From contig CAYOVG010000153.1 of the NCBI GenBank assembly GCA_964407285.1, positions 1 through 15,601 of the forward strand: a DNA stretch of 15,601 nucleotides, written 5' to 3'. The notes beneath the pieces were generated by a model, which ran no database searches, was not told where the DNA came from, and worked only from the letters and a program-made list of their open reading frames with translations. Positions 7,079-14,207 of this stretch are shown here, piece by piece. This DNA is from CAYOVG01 sp964407285 (GTDB lineage: Bacteria; Desulfobacterota; Syntrophobacteria; Syntrophobacterales; Syntrophobacteraceae). Within the stretch, counting starts at the first letter, position 1. Every line of letters starts with the position of its first letter. A program made the translations under genes and the position numbers.

Positions 7079-8482
7079 TTACCGCTGATCGACCCTGACC
7101 AGGCGGAAGCCGATGTAGTGGCGCCGGTAGGTCTGGTCGATAAAACCTCGGGAGCAGCAACGCGCAAAGTCCTTATCGTTGAACCAACTGCCGCCGCGGA
7201 TCACCCGGTCCGGCTCTCCCACGCGGCAAACCGGATTGGAGCGTTCATGGCGGTCATAGGCCGTATCGCTGTAAATGTCTTCGCACCACTCCCACACATT
7301 GCCGCTCATATCGTACAGCCCCAGGCCGTTCGGCCTCTTCGTTCCGACCTCGTGGGACATGCCGCCGCTGTTTCCGGGGAGCCAGGCCAGTTCATCCGGA
7401 TTGTCCCCGGTCGCTCCGGCGTACTTTTCCGGCTTTCCGCCACTGCGGCAGGCGTATTCCCATTCCGCCTCGGTAGGGAGACGAAACGAGTGGAGTCCGT
7501 CGTTGACCGCGGCGAGCCTTTTGATGAACTGCCGGACGTCGAGCCAGGAGACGCATTCGACGGGGCGCCTGTCTCCCAGTTTGAATTGGGACGGGTTACT
7601 CCCCATAATCCGTCGCCACTCACCCTGGGTGACCGGATACTTACCCATCCAGAACCGGTCCACGCAGACTTCGTGAGGGCGGTTTTCAGGGGTAGGCTCT
7701 CCTCCGTCCCAGGCCCCGGACCCCATCACGAAACATCCGCCTTCAACCAGTACGAACTCCATTCCCGTTACCGGCTCTTTCCACACGCTGCTCGCGCACT
7801 CCGCCGGCGCCTCTTCCCGGACCTCCATTTCCAGGGGAAACGCTCTTCCGAGCCGCCACAGCACCGCTCCGGCAACGACCGGTCCTTCACCTTCAACCGT
7901 GAGGCGGACATAAACGGGGCAGGCGGGACCCGCCCCATAGATGGAGCGCGCAAGGTCCCTGCCCGCACGGATGAAGGCGCGTGAATCGAGCCGGCGCTTC
8001 AGCAGCGGCCTGACCCAGTCCCGCCACTGCACGGCCGCGGGGAAGATCCCGGATTCCAGTTCGTATCGTTCCTTCAGCAGTTGCGCCGTACCGGCGATTA
8101 CCGGCGGATGCCCTTCCATCCGGGCTTTGAATTCCTCGGGATATTCGAACGGATCGCGGTCCAGAACAGGAACGGGAGTGTCTTCGCGATAGATCGCCTG
8201 TGCAGGGCGCGGGTCCATGCCGCTTTCGGGCGGCTCGCCGGGCCCGGCCGTTTCGCGCGCCGGTTCGGACCCAACCGGTTGAGCGGGCTGAGCCGTCCGG
8301 CGGGCGCTGCTGTCCACGGTCGCGCCGTCTCTTATGGCCCGGGCGAGTTTCCTCAGGTAGAGGGCCTTTTCCTCGTCGGACATTCCCTTGAAATAGGATT
8401 TGAATTCCCACCCGCACAGAGGGCAGAGATTTCCCTCCTCTACCTGGACGACTCTATTGCATGCAGGACATTTCTTCGTCAT
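7079..8482 (-). CDS. Zinc-ribbon protein with C-terminal SUMF1/FGE-like domain, catalytic cysteines missing
   Basis: 467 residues. The N terminus is a zinc ribbon (C5, C8, C20, C23: CPAC...CPLC). A disordered Pro/Ala/Gly-rich stretch follows (about 55-100), then a middle region I do not recognise (about 110-230). From about 238 to the end is a formylglycine-generating-enzyme/SUMF1 fold: FVMGS, YPVTQGEWRRIMG, LPTEAEWEYACRSGG, LGLYDMSGNVWEWCED, RVIRGGSWFND, HYIGFRLV. In true sulfatase-activating enzymes the GGSYLCxxxxC segment carries two copper-binding cysteines. Here that segment reads GGSWFNDKDFA, with Asn and Ala, so formylglycine synthesis is unlikely and a structural or ligand-binding role is more plausible. 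It lies directly upstream of the ECF sigma and anti-sigma genes. No membrane segment or signal peptide is seen. Confidence 0.85.
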   Translation of the reverse strand: MTKKCPACNRVVQVEEGNLCPLCGWEFKSYFKGMSDEEKALYLRKLARAIRDGATVDSSARRTAQPAQPVGSEPARETAGPGEPPESGMDPRPAQAIYREDTPVPVLDRDPFEYPEEFKARMEGHPPVIAGTAQLLKERYELESGIFPAAVQWRDWVRPLLKRRLDSRAFIRAGRDLARSIYGAGPACPVYVRLTVEGEGPVVAGAVLWRLGRAFPLEMEVREEAPAECASSVWKEPVTGMEFVLVEGGCFVMGSGAWDGGEPTPENRPHEVCVDRFWMGKYPVTQGEWRRIMGSNPSQFKLGDRRPVECVSWLDVRQFIKRLAAVNDGLHSFRLPTEAEWEYACRSGGKPEKYAGATGDNPDELAWLPGNSGGMSHEVGTKRPNGLGLYDMSGNVWEWCEDIYSDTAYDRHERSNPVCRVGEPDRVIRGGSWFNDKDFARCCSRGFIDQTYRRHYIGFRLVRVDQR

Positions 8483-8627
8483 TTCGGTTCTCGCCTATCC
8501 GGCGGAATGCCGCGGCGGCAACGACGTTCGTTCGGGTCATCGCGAACCCCGTCACCGTTCGCCCCGAGGTATGAAAGGCGAACCGGCGGGTACGGCCGAA
8601 ACGATGATCACCGTCCGCCACGGGCCA

Positions 8628-9149
8628 TCAGCGTTCCGGTTGATCCCACTCGTACGTGGTCAGCCGAAGGAGTTCGAGATCGTCTTTGATTTGAACGAAC
8701 TTTTCATTCATGACTCTCAGGCGGCTGGCGAGTATTTCCGCGAGCATACGGTAGAAAATGGCGAACAGGATATTGCGGTCTTTAAGCTCGGTCCTTTCCA
8801 GGAAGGATGCATCCATGGCCAGGCAGGTGGTGTCCCTTGCGGCATAAACGGTAGCCGAGCGTGGTTCTCCGTCTATGGCGGACATTTCGCCGAACGGGTC
8901 GCCGGCCTGGTCCAGCGTGCTCAGGACCTTTCCCTTCCGGGATACCCGGACTTCACCCGAGATAAGGATGTAAATCCATACGTCCATGGTCCCTTCCGTT
9001 ATGATCGTCTCCCCGGCGTCATAGCGCCTGATCTTGCTCAGTTTCAGTATTTCCGTTATCTGGTCCTTGCTGAATGGGCGCAGGAAAGGAAGTCTGCTGA
9101 ATTTTTCGATCAGGTCCGTTCGACCCTGGAGGTAAGAAGTTTCCTTCAT
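8628..9149 (-). CDS. Cyclic-nucleotide-binding domain protein, no DNA-binding domain
   Basis: 173 residues. A single CAP/PKA-type cNMP-binding beta barrel covers about 20-135, with the phosphate-binding cassette FGEMSAIDGEPRSATV, which retains the Glu of FGE and the Arg of PRSAT needed for cyclic nucleotide binding. The remaining C terminus is helical (AEILASRLRVMNEKFVQIKDDLELL) and lacks the helix-turn-helix of CRP/FNR regulators, so it probably acts by protein contacts. GGAG lies just before the ATG. It follows the PilZ-like gene with a 36-base gap and is probably transcribed with it. A 145-base gap then separates it from the SUMF1-fold gene. The cyclic nucleotide bound cannot be told from sequence. 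Confidence 0.88.
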   Translation of the reverse strand: MKETSYLQGRTDLIEKFSRLPFLRPFSKDQITEILKLSKIRRYDAGETIITEGTMDVWIYILISGEVRVSRKGKVLSTLDQAGDPFGEMSAIDGEPRSATVYAARDTTCLAMDASFLERTELKDRNILFAIFYRMLAEILASRLRVMNEKFVQIKDDLELLRLTTYEWDQPER

Positions 9150-9185
9150 GGATAGGTCTCCGTTCGTGGTGAATCGTCGTTATCA

Positions 9186-9815
9186 CTATACTTTGAAATA
9201 CATGCAAAGCTGACAGAACGCAACTATCTTATCGAGCAGTTCGGGGGGGCCGGTGAACTGGACCCCGAGTTCCGTGATTTTTTTCAAAGCCACATGGCGC
9301 ACACTGCGCACGATTCCGGTGAGTCCCTTTACCTTCTCCCCATTTACGAGAGCGAAGTCCATCGTGCAGGCCCTGTCTTTGGCCACCACTTCCAGGGAAG
9401 GGATGGTAATCGAGCATCCGCCTTCGCTGATATCGTCCATGATCGCCCGTATGGTTCCCCTGATTCCGTCTATGGTCATGAGTACCTCGAGGTTGACCTG
9501 GATTCTGTGGGACTTCCACACTTTCTGGATGTCCACCGCGGATACCGAGGGATAATCCAGGAGACTTACTTGATGCGCAAGCTTTTTAATGATTCGACTG
9601 TGGAACTTGTAGGTGTTGCCCTCATGGAAAAACCAGCAGAGCAGGTCGCCGTCCAGGTGAGCCACAATTCGTTCGCTCATGCGAATGACGGGGTGGTCGA
9701 TGATGATGTATTCCCCGTGGCGCGCTCCGAGGATCTTGGAAGTGGTTTTTACCATTTCCTTGTCCGCGGGGCGAAGATGGATGTCGTTGTCGATCGATAT
9801 GGGCAGTTTTACCAT
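9186..9815 (-). CDS. YcgR-like PilZ-domain protein (cyclic-di-GMP effector, degenerate first arginine)
   Basis: 209 residues from the ATG at 9815, preceded by AGCAGGTG; the open frame extends upstream to 10211 but that part is repeat-derived and proline-rich. The N-terminal half resembles the YcgR flagellar-brake N domain. The C-terminal half is a PilZ domain with MDDISEGGCSI, matching the D/NxSxxG motif of cyclic-di-GMP binding. The partner motif RxxxR is degraded: the segment reads WKSHR, with Trp at the first Arg position, so binding may be weakened. It is divergent from the flaG operon and leads a leftward unit with the cyclic-nucleotide-binding gene. A role as flagellar brake or motor modulator is inferred from the architecture and the neighbouring flaG. 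Confidence 0.8.
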   Translation of the reverse strand: MVKLPISIDNDIHLRPADKEMVKTTSKILGARHGEYIIIDHPVIRMSERIVAHLDGDLLCWFFHEGNTYKFHSRIIKKLAHQVSLLDYPSVSAVDIQKVWKSHRIQVNLEVLMTIDGIRGTIRAIMDDISEGGCSITIPSLEVVAKDRACTMDFALVNGEKVKGLTGIVRSVRHVALKKITELGVQFTGPPELLDKIVAFCQLCMYFKV

Positions 9816-9867
9816 TGTCGCACCTGCTGCTCTCTTTGAGTGAGTCGGAGGACCGATGCCGGATAAG

Positions 9868-9883
9868 TGCATGACACAAACCA
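9868..9883 (-). promoter_or_regulatory. Weak sigma-54-like promoter for the PilZ-like gene
   Basis: Read on the minus strand: TGGTTTGTGTCATGCA. The invariant GG and GC are exactly 10 bases apart, and the G at position 7 and the GCA end fit TGGCACG-N4-TTGCW; the CAC part and the first T of TTGC do not. Transcription would begin near 9856, about 40 bases before the ATG at 9815. A chance match is possible. Confidence 0.35.
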
Positions 9884-9941
9884 TGATATCGGAAAAAGCG
9901 GGAATACTCAAAAGGATTGTTGGTGGGGAAGGGGAAGGGAC

Positions 9942-9991
9942 GGTGAATGGGTGAATGGGTGAATGGGTGAGTGGGTGAGTAGGGGTGAGTA
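9942..9991 (+). repeat. 8-bp tandem repeat (about 6 copies)
   Basis: Three perfect GGTGAATG units (9942-9965), then GGTGAGTG (9966-9973), then two 9-base variants of the GGTGAGTAG type up to 9991. It is non-coding for any gene I accept and lies between two divergent genes, upstream of both. Perfect units can change copy number by strand slippage and alter promoter spacing. Confidence 0.85.
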
Positions 9992-10194
9992 GGGGGGCGA
10001 AAACAAAAAGTTCATGTACTTCTCCCACGATGCCGATAGAATAATGGGGATGGCCGGGTTTTAGATAATATTGTTTACAAGATGGGCGTCCCGAGGGTAT
10101 GTTTGGGGGCAGGAGATGGGATGGCGTTGAGCCGTTTTTGCGTTTTGCAGTGGATGCACTGGAATTGCTCCTTGCGAGGTGGGAGGTAGCCGAA

Positions 10195-10593
10195 ATGGAA
10201 ACGCGAATCAACAGTTTGCAGTCAGTAGTTGCCGATCCTTGGGTGCGGCCTGATCAGAATTCTCAGGAAACCCGGTCGATCAAGCCCGTTCCCCGGAGCG
10301 ACAGGGCGGACAGCGGCAAGATTGACAAGGAAAAGAAGGACAAAGAGGGACAATCGAAGGGAAACGAGATTGTTCCTACGGAAATTCAGGAAGTTACCGA
10401 CGAAATCAAGTCGTATCTGTCCGATTTGAACATCAGCCTTAACTTTAAGGTGGATGATAAGACGAACAACCTCGTGGTCCAGGTGCTCGACGACAATGGT
10501 GAACTCATTCGCCAGTTGCCGCCCGAAGACGTGTTGAAACTGCGTGAGAAATTGAAGGAGTTGCGCGGGGTCCTGTTTGAAGGCAAGGCTTGA
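10195..10593 (+). CDS. flaG: FlaG family flagellar protein
   Basis: 132 residues from the ATG at 10195, which has a strong ribosome binding site (GGGAGGT, 10181-10187); the frame is open further upstream without a better start. The N-terminal 70 residues are polar and low in complexity (a Lys/Glu/Asp-rich stretch near 40-55). The C-terminal 60 are the FlaG domain: LNISLNFKVDDKTNNLVVQV, then GELIRQLPPEDVLKLREKL. FlaG proteins affect flagellar filament length in other bacteria. It heads a run of signalling genes; no flagellin, cap or other flagellar structural gene is in the window. Confidence 0.87.
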   Translation: METRINSLQSVVADPWVRPDQNSQETRSIKPVPRSDRADSGKIDKEKKDKEGQSKGNEIVPTEIQEVTDEIKSYLSDLNISLNFKVDDKTNNLVVQVLDDNGELIRQLPPEDVLKLREKLKELRGVLFEGKA

Positions 10594-10639
10594 CGACACT
10601 GGGCGCGACGCAATGAAATCCGGTGTTTCAGGATAGGAT

Positions 10640-11323
10640 GTGGAAGAGCCCTTCAGGATTCTTATCGCCGATGACGATGAAGTGTGCCGCGAAATCCTGC
10701 GGGACGCGATCCAGCAGGAGAGGGTTGAAATAGCTTTGGCTGGGGACGGCATCGAAGCTTTCGAGAAGATCCGGTCGAAGCGTTTCGACATCCTTATCGT
10801 CGATTTGAGTTTGCCCGGCAAAGACGGTATGGAGCTGTTGCACGACGCGCGCCTGCGCCTGCCGGATATTTTGACCATAGTCATCTGCGGCTATGGAAAT
10901 CTCGATGTCGCCATTGAAGCCGTGCGCCAGGGTGCGTATGATTACATTCAAAGGCCGTTCAAGCTGGACGAAATAAAGGTGCCGGTGCGTAACGCCATCG
11001 AAAAAGTTTCGATGTTGAGAGAAAGAATCACCCTCCTCCAGGAAGCTCAGGATCTCTGCAAAAGACTGCAGCAGCTTGAATCGGAATGCGAAAGGCAACG
11101 CGAGAAGACGAGTTCGGATAGCCGGCAAGGGGAGACCGCCTCCAAATCCTACTTCATTCTGCCACGGTACACCGTTCCCGTCTCACTGCTCGATACGCCT
11201 GAAAAAGATCCGGACCAGATTCTTCTGGCATTGGAACGTCTGAAGGAACTCCGACGTTCCGATGCCATTACCGAAGCGGAATTCGAGCGGTTGAAGAAGA
11301 TGTACCTCAGCAGGGCGGATTAA
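10640..11323 (+). CDS. Response regulator with atypical receiver and SHOCT-like C-terminal tail
   Basis: 227 residues starting at a GTG (10640) preceded by AGGATAGGA. The receiver domain (about 5-122) keeps the acidic pocket (D11-D13) and phospho-acceptor D55 (IVDLSLPG). The switch Thr/Ser is Cys83 (VICGYG) and the invariant Lys is Arg105 (YIQRPF), so phosphorylation signalling may differ from normal. A coiled coil (about 120-155) follows. The last 35 residues (ILLALERLKELRRSDAITEAEFERLK) resemble a SHOCT domain, a short motif often found at protein ends. There is no DNA-binding or enzymatic output domain. It lies 46 bases after flaG and 9 before the next regulator. Confidence 0.85.
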   Translation: MEEPFRILIADDDEVCREILRDAIQQERVEIALAGDGIEAFEKIRSKRFDILIVDLSLPGKDGMELLHDARLRLPDILTIVICGYGNLDVAIEAVRQGAYDYIQRPFKLDEIKVPVRNAIEKVSMLRERITLLQEAQDLCKRLQQLESECERQREKTSSDSRQGETASKSYFILPRYTVPVSLLDTPEKDPDQILLALERLKELRRSDAITEAEFERLKKMYLSRAD

Positions 11324-11332
11324 GACGCGCTA

Positions 11333-12436
11333 ATGGATATCCTGATCGTAGAAGACGATGAACTGCTCAACAATCTGCTGCGGGATTACCTCAAGCGGCT
11401 CGATTGCGGGAGCATCGAATCCTGTTTCACCTGGGATGAAGCCGTCGATCTCGCGGATGAACGCGAGTTTGACTGCACGTTCATCGATCTGCAACTGCCC
11501 GACGGGGACGGCCTGGAGTTGTTGGAAGTGCTGATGGCCCGCAATCCGGGGCTCAGGGCGGTTATGATGAGCGGCTACCCGACGCGGGAAGGCGTTTTGA
11601 ATTCCGTCCGCAAGGGTGCTTCCGACTTTCTCACGAAACCCTTCACGTTCCAGGATCTCGAACTAGCGTTGGAAAGAGTCGCCAAGGACAGGCGGCTCCT
11701 GGCCGCGTCCATGGGCGCCTCGGGCGCGAGCACCTCGGGCGGTTCGGGCGTGAATGCCGGGGGTATCGATCCGGCGGCCGAATGCCGGGCGGGAGCGCAG
11801 CCTTGTGGAGCCGGGGCGGGCTCTCTCTCGCGGCAGGTCCACAGGGTGCTCGCGTCCATCGTCGAGGCCCTCGAAACCAGGGTCGGTTTCATGACCGGGC
11901 ATTCGATGCGGGTTGCCCAATACGCGGTCGGCGCCGCTCGCAAGCTCAATCTTTCCGAATCGCAGGTTGAATCTATACGGGCCATGTGTTACCTGCATGA
12001 TATAGGCATGGTCGGGACCGCGGACGCCGTTTTGCGAAAGACGGGTCCCTTGAGCCGGGAGGAGTACGAGCACGTCAAGCAGCATACCGTTGTGGGGGAT
12101 TCCATTCTGGCGGATTCGGGGTTCGGGTTCAGTCCTGACGAGAGAGCAGTAGTGAGGCACCACCACGAGCGGTGGGACGGGACCGGGTATCCGGACGGGC
12201 TTCGGGGAGAGGAGATTTCGGTCCTCGCCAGGATTGTTGCGGTTGCCGAGGCATTCGACGCCATGACCACGGAGCGTCCGTTCCGGCAGGCAATGACGTG
12301 GCGCAAGGCAGTGTGCGAATTGCGGGAAAACGGCGGCACGCAGTTCGATCCCGAAGCGGCGGTCGCCTTCATCGAATGTGTGGAGAATCGGGAGACGGAA
12401 AGAGAACATGCAGGAGAGGGAATACCTGAGAGTTAA
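11333..12436 (+). CDS. Response regulator with HD-GYP output (probable cyclic-di-GMP phosphodiesterase)
   Basis: 367 residues. The receiver (1-118) is canonical: E7/D8/D9, phospho-acceptor D52, S80 and K102 (LTKPF). A Gly/Ser/Ala-rich linker covers about 122-163. The HD-GYP domain contains TGHSMRVAQYAV, YLHDIGMVG, HHHERWDGTGYPDGLRGEEI and AEAFDAMTTERPFR, so the HD metal ligands and the GYP motif are present. The Lys normally found in HDIGK is Met. Expected reaction: hydrolysis of cyclic-di-GMP, controlled by phosphorylation, perhaps by the histidine kinase four genes into the same operon. The ribosome binding site is weak (GGGCGG, 14 bases upstream), suggesting coupling to the preceding gene 9 bases away. 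The next gene overlaps its 3' end by 29 bases. Confidence 0.9.
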   Translation: MDILIVEDDELLNNLLRDYLKRLDCGSIESCFTWDEAVDLADEREFDCTFIDLQLPDGDGLELLEVLMARNPGLRAVMMSGYPTREGVLNSVRKGASDFLTKPFTFQDLELALERVAKDRRLLAASMGASGASTSGGSGVNAGGIDPAAECRAGAQPCGAGAGSLSRQVHRVLASIVEALETRVGFMTGHSMRVAQYAVGAARKLNLSESQVESIRAMCYLHDIGMVGTADAVLRKTGPLSREEYEHVKQHTVVGDSILADSGFGFSPDERAVVRHHHERWDGTGYPDGLRGEEISVLARIVAVAEAFDAMTTERPFRQAMTWRKAVCELRENGGTQFDPEAAVAFIECVENRETEREHAGEGIPES

Positions 12437-12974
12437 GATTTCGGGGCTGATGGTCAACTACGACGTGCTTCCGGAAGATGGCATGGCTCCGCTGGCGATG
12501 GGGCTCGAGAAGCGTGACGTTTCATTCCCGCGGGAGAGCCTGCGTGAAACACTGGGGGAAAACGACGCAATGCAAAACTTGATCGTCGGATACCTTCAGC
12601 GTATCGAGGCCAAGCTGGATCGGCTGATAGGCTCCATGGAGCGGGAAAGCAGCGGCAAGACTTACCACTTCAGCGGCGAGGTGATAGATATCGGCGGCGG
12701 TGGGTTGTCCATGAAGACGAGGGAGAATCACCCGGTCGGAACCGTTCTGGACCTTTGCATATTTGCCGCGTATGGAGACCCCCGGCCGGTTTTCGGACTG
12801 GGCAGAGTGTGCAGGATGCAGGAATCTCCCGGGGAGGAAGGAAAAGCGCCGTCTTATATACTGGGCGTGGAATTCACCCAGTTGGATGAAGATGACAGGC
12901 GAGCCATTGTCCGGCTGGTGTTTCAGACGGAGAGAAAGCAGCGGCAGCAAAGCAGGGCCGGGGAGTGGTACTGA
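12408..12974 (+). CDS. PilZ-like protein with large insertion between the two binding motifs
   Basis: 188 residues from the ATG at 12408, which overlaps the HD-GYP gene by 29 bases; a start at 12378 in the same frame is less likely because MQEREYLR begins like PilZ proteins. R4-EYL-R8 fits the RxxxR motif. GEVIDIGGGGLSM (90-102) fits the DxSxxG strand with the Ser replaced by Gly. The two are normally about 25-30 residues apart but here are separated by about 85, including a helical, possibly coiled-coil segment (DAMQNLIVGYLQRIEAKLDRLIG). A later strand (YILGVEFTQLDEDDRRAIVRLVF) matches the end of PilZ domains. It is encoded between a cyclic-di-GMP phosphodiesterase and a kinase, so cyclic-di-GMP sensing is plausible but unproven. 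Confidence 0.75.
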   Translation: MQEREYLRVKISGLMVNYDVLPEDGMAPLAMGLEKRDVSFPRESLRETLGENDAMQNLIVGYLQRIEAKLDRLIGSMERESSGKTYHFSGEVIDIGGGGLSMKTRENHPVGTVLDLCIFAAYGDPRPVFGLGRVCRMQESPGEEGKAPSYILGVEFTQLDEDDRRAIVRLVFQTERKQRQQSRAGEWY

Positions 12975-13022
12975 TTTGCGGCGCCGTCCGTGCGGTTTTC
13001 GGATTCGCGAGGATATAGCCAT

Positions 13023-13895
13023 ATGCTGACGGGCGATAAGGCCGGTGAAGAGCGGGAGCGAGCAAGCGACGATTCTCCCGGCGACCGTTGCAGCGACATC
13101 GTGGAGAAATGCCTGGAAGCGCTGATCGACAGGGAGCGCACCAGTTACATAGGCGACCTCGTACAGGGGTTGATCCACAATGTGAACGGGCCTTTGCACA
13201 ATATTTCCATGTTGTTGGAGATGTTTGCGCGGGGCCGGGAGAAGATGGACAAGTTTGTCCGTTCCCGGCTGCAGGGGTCCGTCGAGGAATGGGAGGCCCT
13301 CCACGACAAACAGGCGAAGCGCATGGAACAGATGAGCCTGCAGCTTTCGGTGTTGATCGAGATGTTGCGGGATTTCATGGTGTTGCGCGAGGCTGAGCGG
13401 TCGGAGCAGGATGTGGATCTCATCCTGGTGATCAGGAGACTGGCCCGTATTTTTCGCGCCGATCTTTTCTACAAGCACAACGTGCTCGTGGAACTGCGGC
13501 TCCCGGAGGCGATGCCGCCGATACGCATTCCCGGAGACAGCCTGGTGCCGGCTTTTGTTTATATCTTCAAAAACGCCATAACGGCGATGCGCGCCTCCGA
13601 GGAAAAGCGTCTTACCGTCGAGTACCTGCGCGAGGAGGAACGGGTCCGGGTCGTGGTAAAGGACACGGGGTGCGGTCCCGCGGAAGGTTTGGAGGCGGAT
13701 GCCGCTTTCGATCTGTTCTATTCGGCGTGGCCTCAGGGCGTTCTGGACGCCTGCAAGGGAGAGAGTCACTACGGTTTCGGTTTGTACGCCGCCAGACGGT
13801 TGCTGGAGCCGTACGGGGCGACGCTGGAGTTGACGCGGGAGGGCGAAGAGACCAGGGTGGTCGTGGATATACCGGTCACCGCCGCCGGACCGTGA
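13023..13895 (+). CDS. Soluble sensor-less histidine kinase
   Basis: 290 residues from the ATG at 13023 (GAGGA at 13009-13013); a GTG at 12990 in the same frame has no ribosome binding site. There is no membrane helix and no recognisable sensor domain. A short N-terminal helix leads into an H-box GLIHNVNGPLHN (His52, replacing the commoner HEIRNPL form), then the dimerisation helices (about 60-125). The ATP-binding HATPase domain has the N-box VYIFKNAITAM, DTGCGP as G1 and HYGFGLYAARRLL as G2. It is the last gene of the flaG-led run and is the natural phosphodonor for one or both response regulators upstream. Input could come through protein partners such as the PilZ-like protein (inference). 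Confidence 0.88.
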   Translation: MLTGDKAGEERERASDDSPGDRCSDIVEKCLEALIDRERTSYIGDLVQGLIHNVNGPLHNISMLLEMFARGREKMDKFVRSRLQGSVEEWEALHDKQAKRMEQMSLQLSVLIEMLRDFMVLREAERSEQDVDLILVIRRLARIFRADLFYKHNVLVELRLPEAMPPIRIPGDSLVPAFVYIFKNAITAMRASEEKRLTVEYLREEERVRVVVKDTGCGPAEGLEADAAFDLFYSAWPQGVLDACKGESHYGFGLYAARRLLEPYGATLELTREGEETRVVVDIPVTAAGP

Positions 13896-14207
13896 ATTCA
13901 TGAGTGCTCATTCGGGGTACGGGGTCCGGCACTTTCTTCCCGGAATGCGGCAAAACTTTCCCGTTCGGCAGGGGCTCCGGCGCGCCGGGTTCGTTTTCGG
14001 CCCGGTTGTTCCTCGTTCCCGAACGGCTCTTCCTCGTCCCCGCCCCCTGGCAAGGGACTTGCTTTCAGTATACGACCGGAAGGAACGTGGAACGGCGCGG
14101 CGACCTTCGGCCCCGGTGGTCCGGGGATACGAAGGATGCGAAAGACGGGATGGACGGGTTGCAGGACTTTTGCTTCGGTATGAAGAAGCTCTTCCGGAGG
14201 TGGGACA
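13896..14207 (+). other. Intergenic region with sigma-54-type promoter; otherwise no gene seen
   Basis: About 310 bases. Open frames on both strands (for example 13900-14211 and 13898-14602) are Arg/Gly/Pro-rich and lack family motifs, so I read them as chance frames in GC-rich DNA. It contains a perfect 12-bp palindrome CCGGCGCGCCGG (13977-13988) shortly after the kinase gene, without a following T-run, and a sigma-54-type promoter at 14048-14063. Confidence 0.6.
14048..14063 (+). promoter_or_regulatory. Sigma-54-type promoter
   Basis: TGGCAAGGGACTTGCT matches the -24/-12 consensus (TGGCACG-N4-TTGCW) at nearly every conserved position: TGGCA, the G at position 7, TTGCT, and exactly 10 bases between GG and GC. 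Transcription would start near 14074, leaving about 130 bases of leader before the gene at 14208. In related bacteria sigma-54 drives many flagellar genes. Confidence 0.7.

Larger units (their letters stand above)
9816..10194. other. Divergent regulatory region between PilZ-like gene and flaG
   Basis: About 380 bases without a credible gene. From left to right it holds a sigma-54-like site on the minus strand (9868-9883), an 8-bp G-rich tandem repeat (9942-9991), an AT-rich patch (10061-10080), and the flaG ribosome binding site (10181-10187). No clear sigma-70 or sigma-28 promoter for flaG was found. Confidence 0.6.

Noticed and set aside
9942..9991. CRISPR-like array
   Set aside because: Units of 8-9 bp with no spacers; it is a simple tandem repeat.
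10032..10039. GCCGATAG resembling a sigma-28 -10 box before flaG
   Set aside because: No TAAA-type -35 box at the right distance.
10160..10176. TGGAATTGCTCCTTGCG as a sigma-54 promoter for flaG
   Set aside because: GG and GC are 11 bases apart, not 10, and it would place the start only about 10 bases before the ribosome binding site.
12522..13901. 459-codon minus-strand frame opposite the PilZ-like and kinase genes
   Set aside because: Both plus-strand genes have clear motifs and ribosome binding sites; this frame has none.
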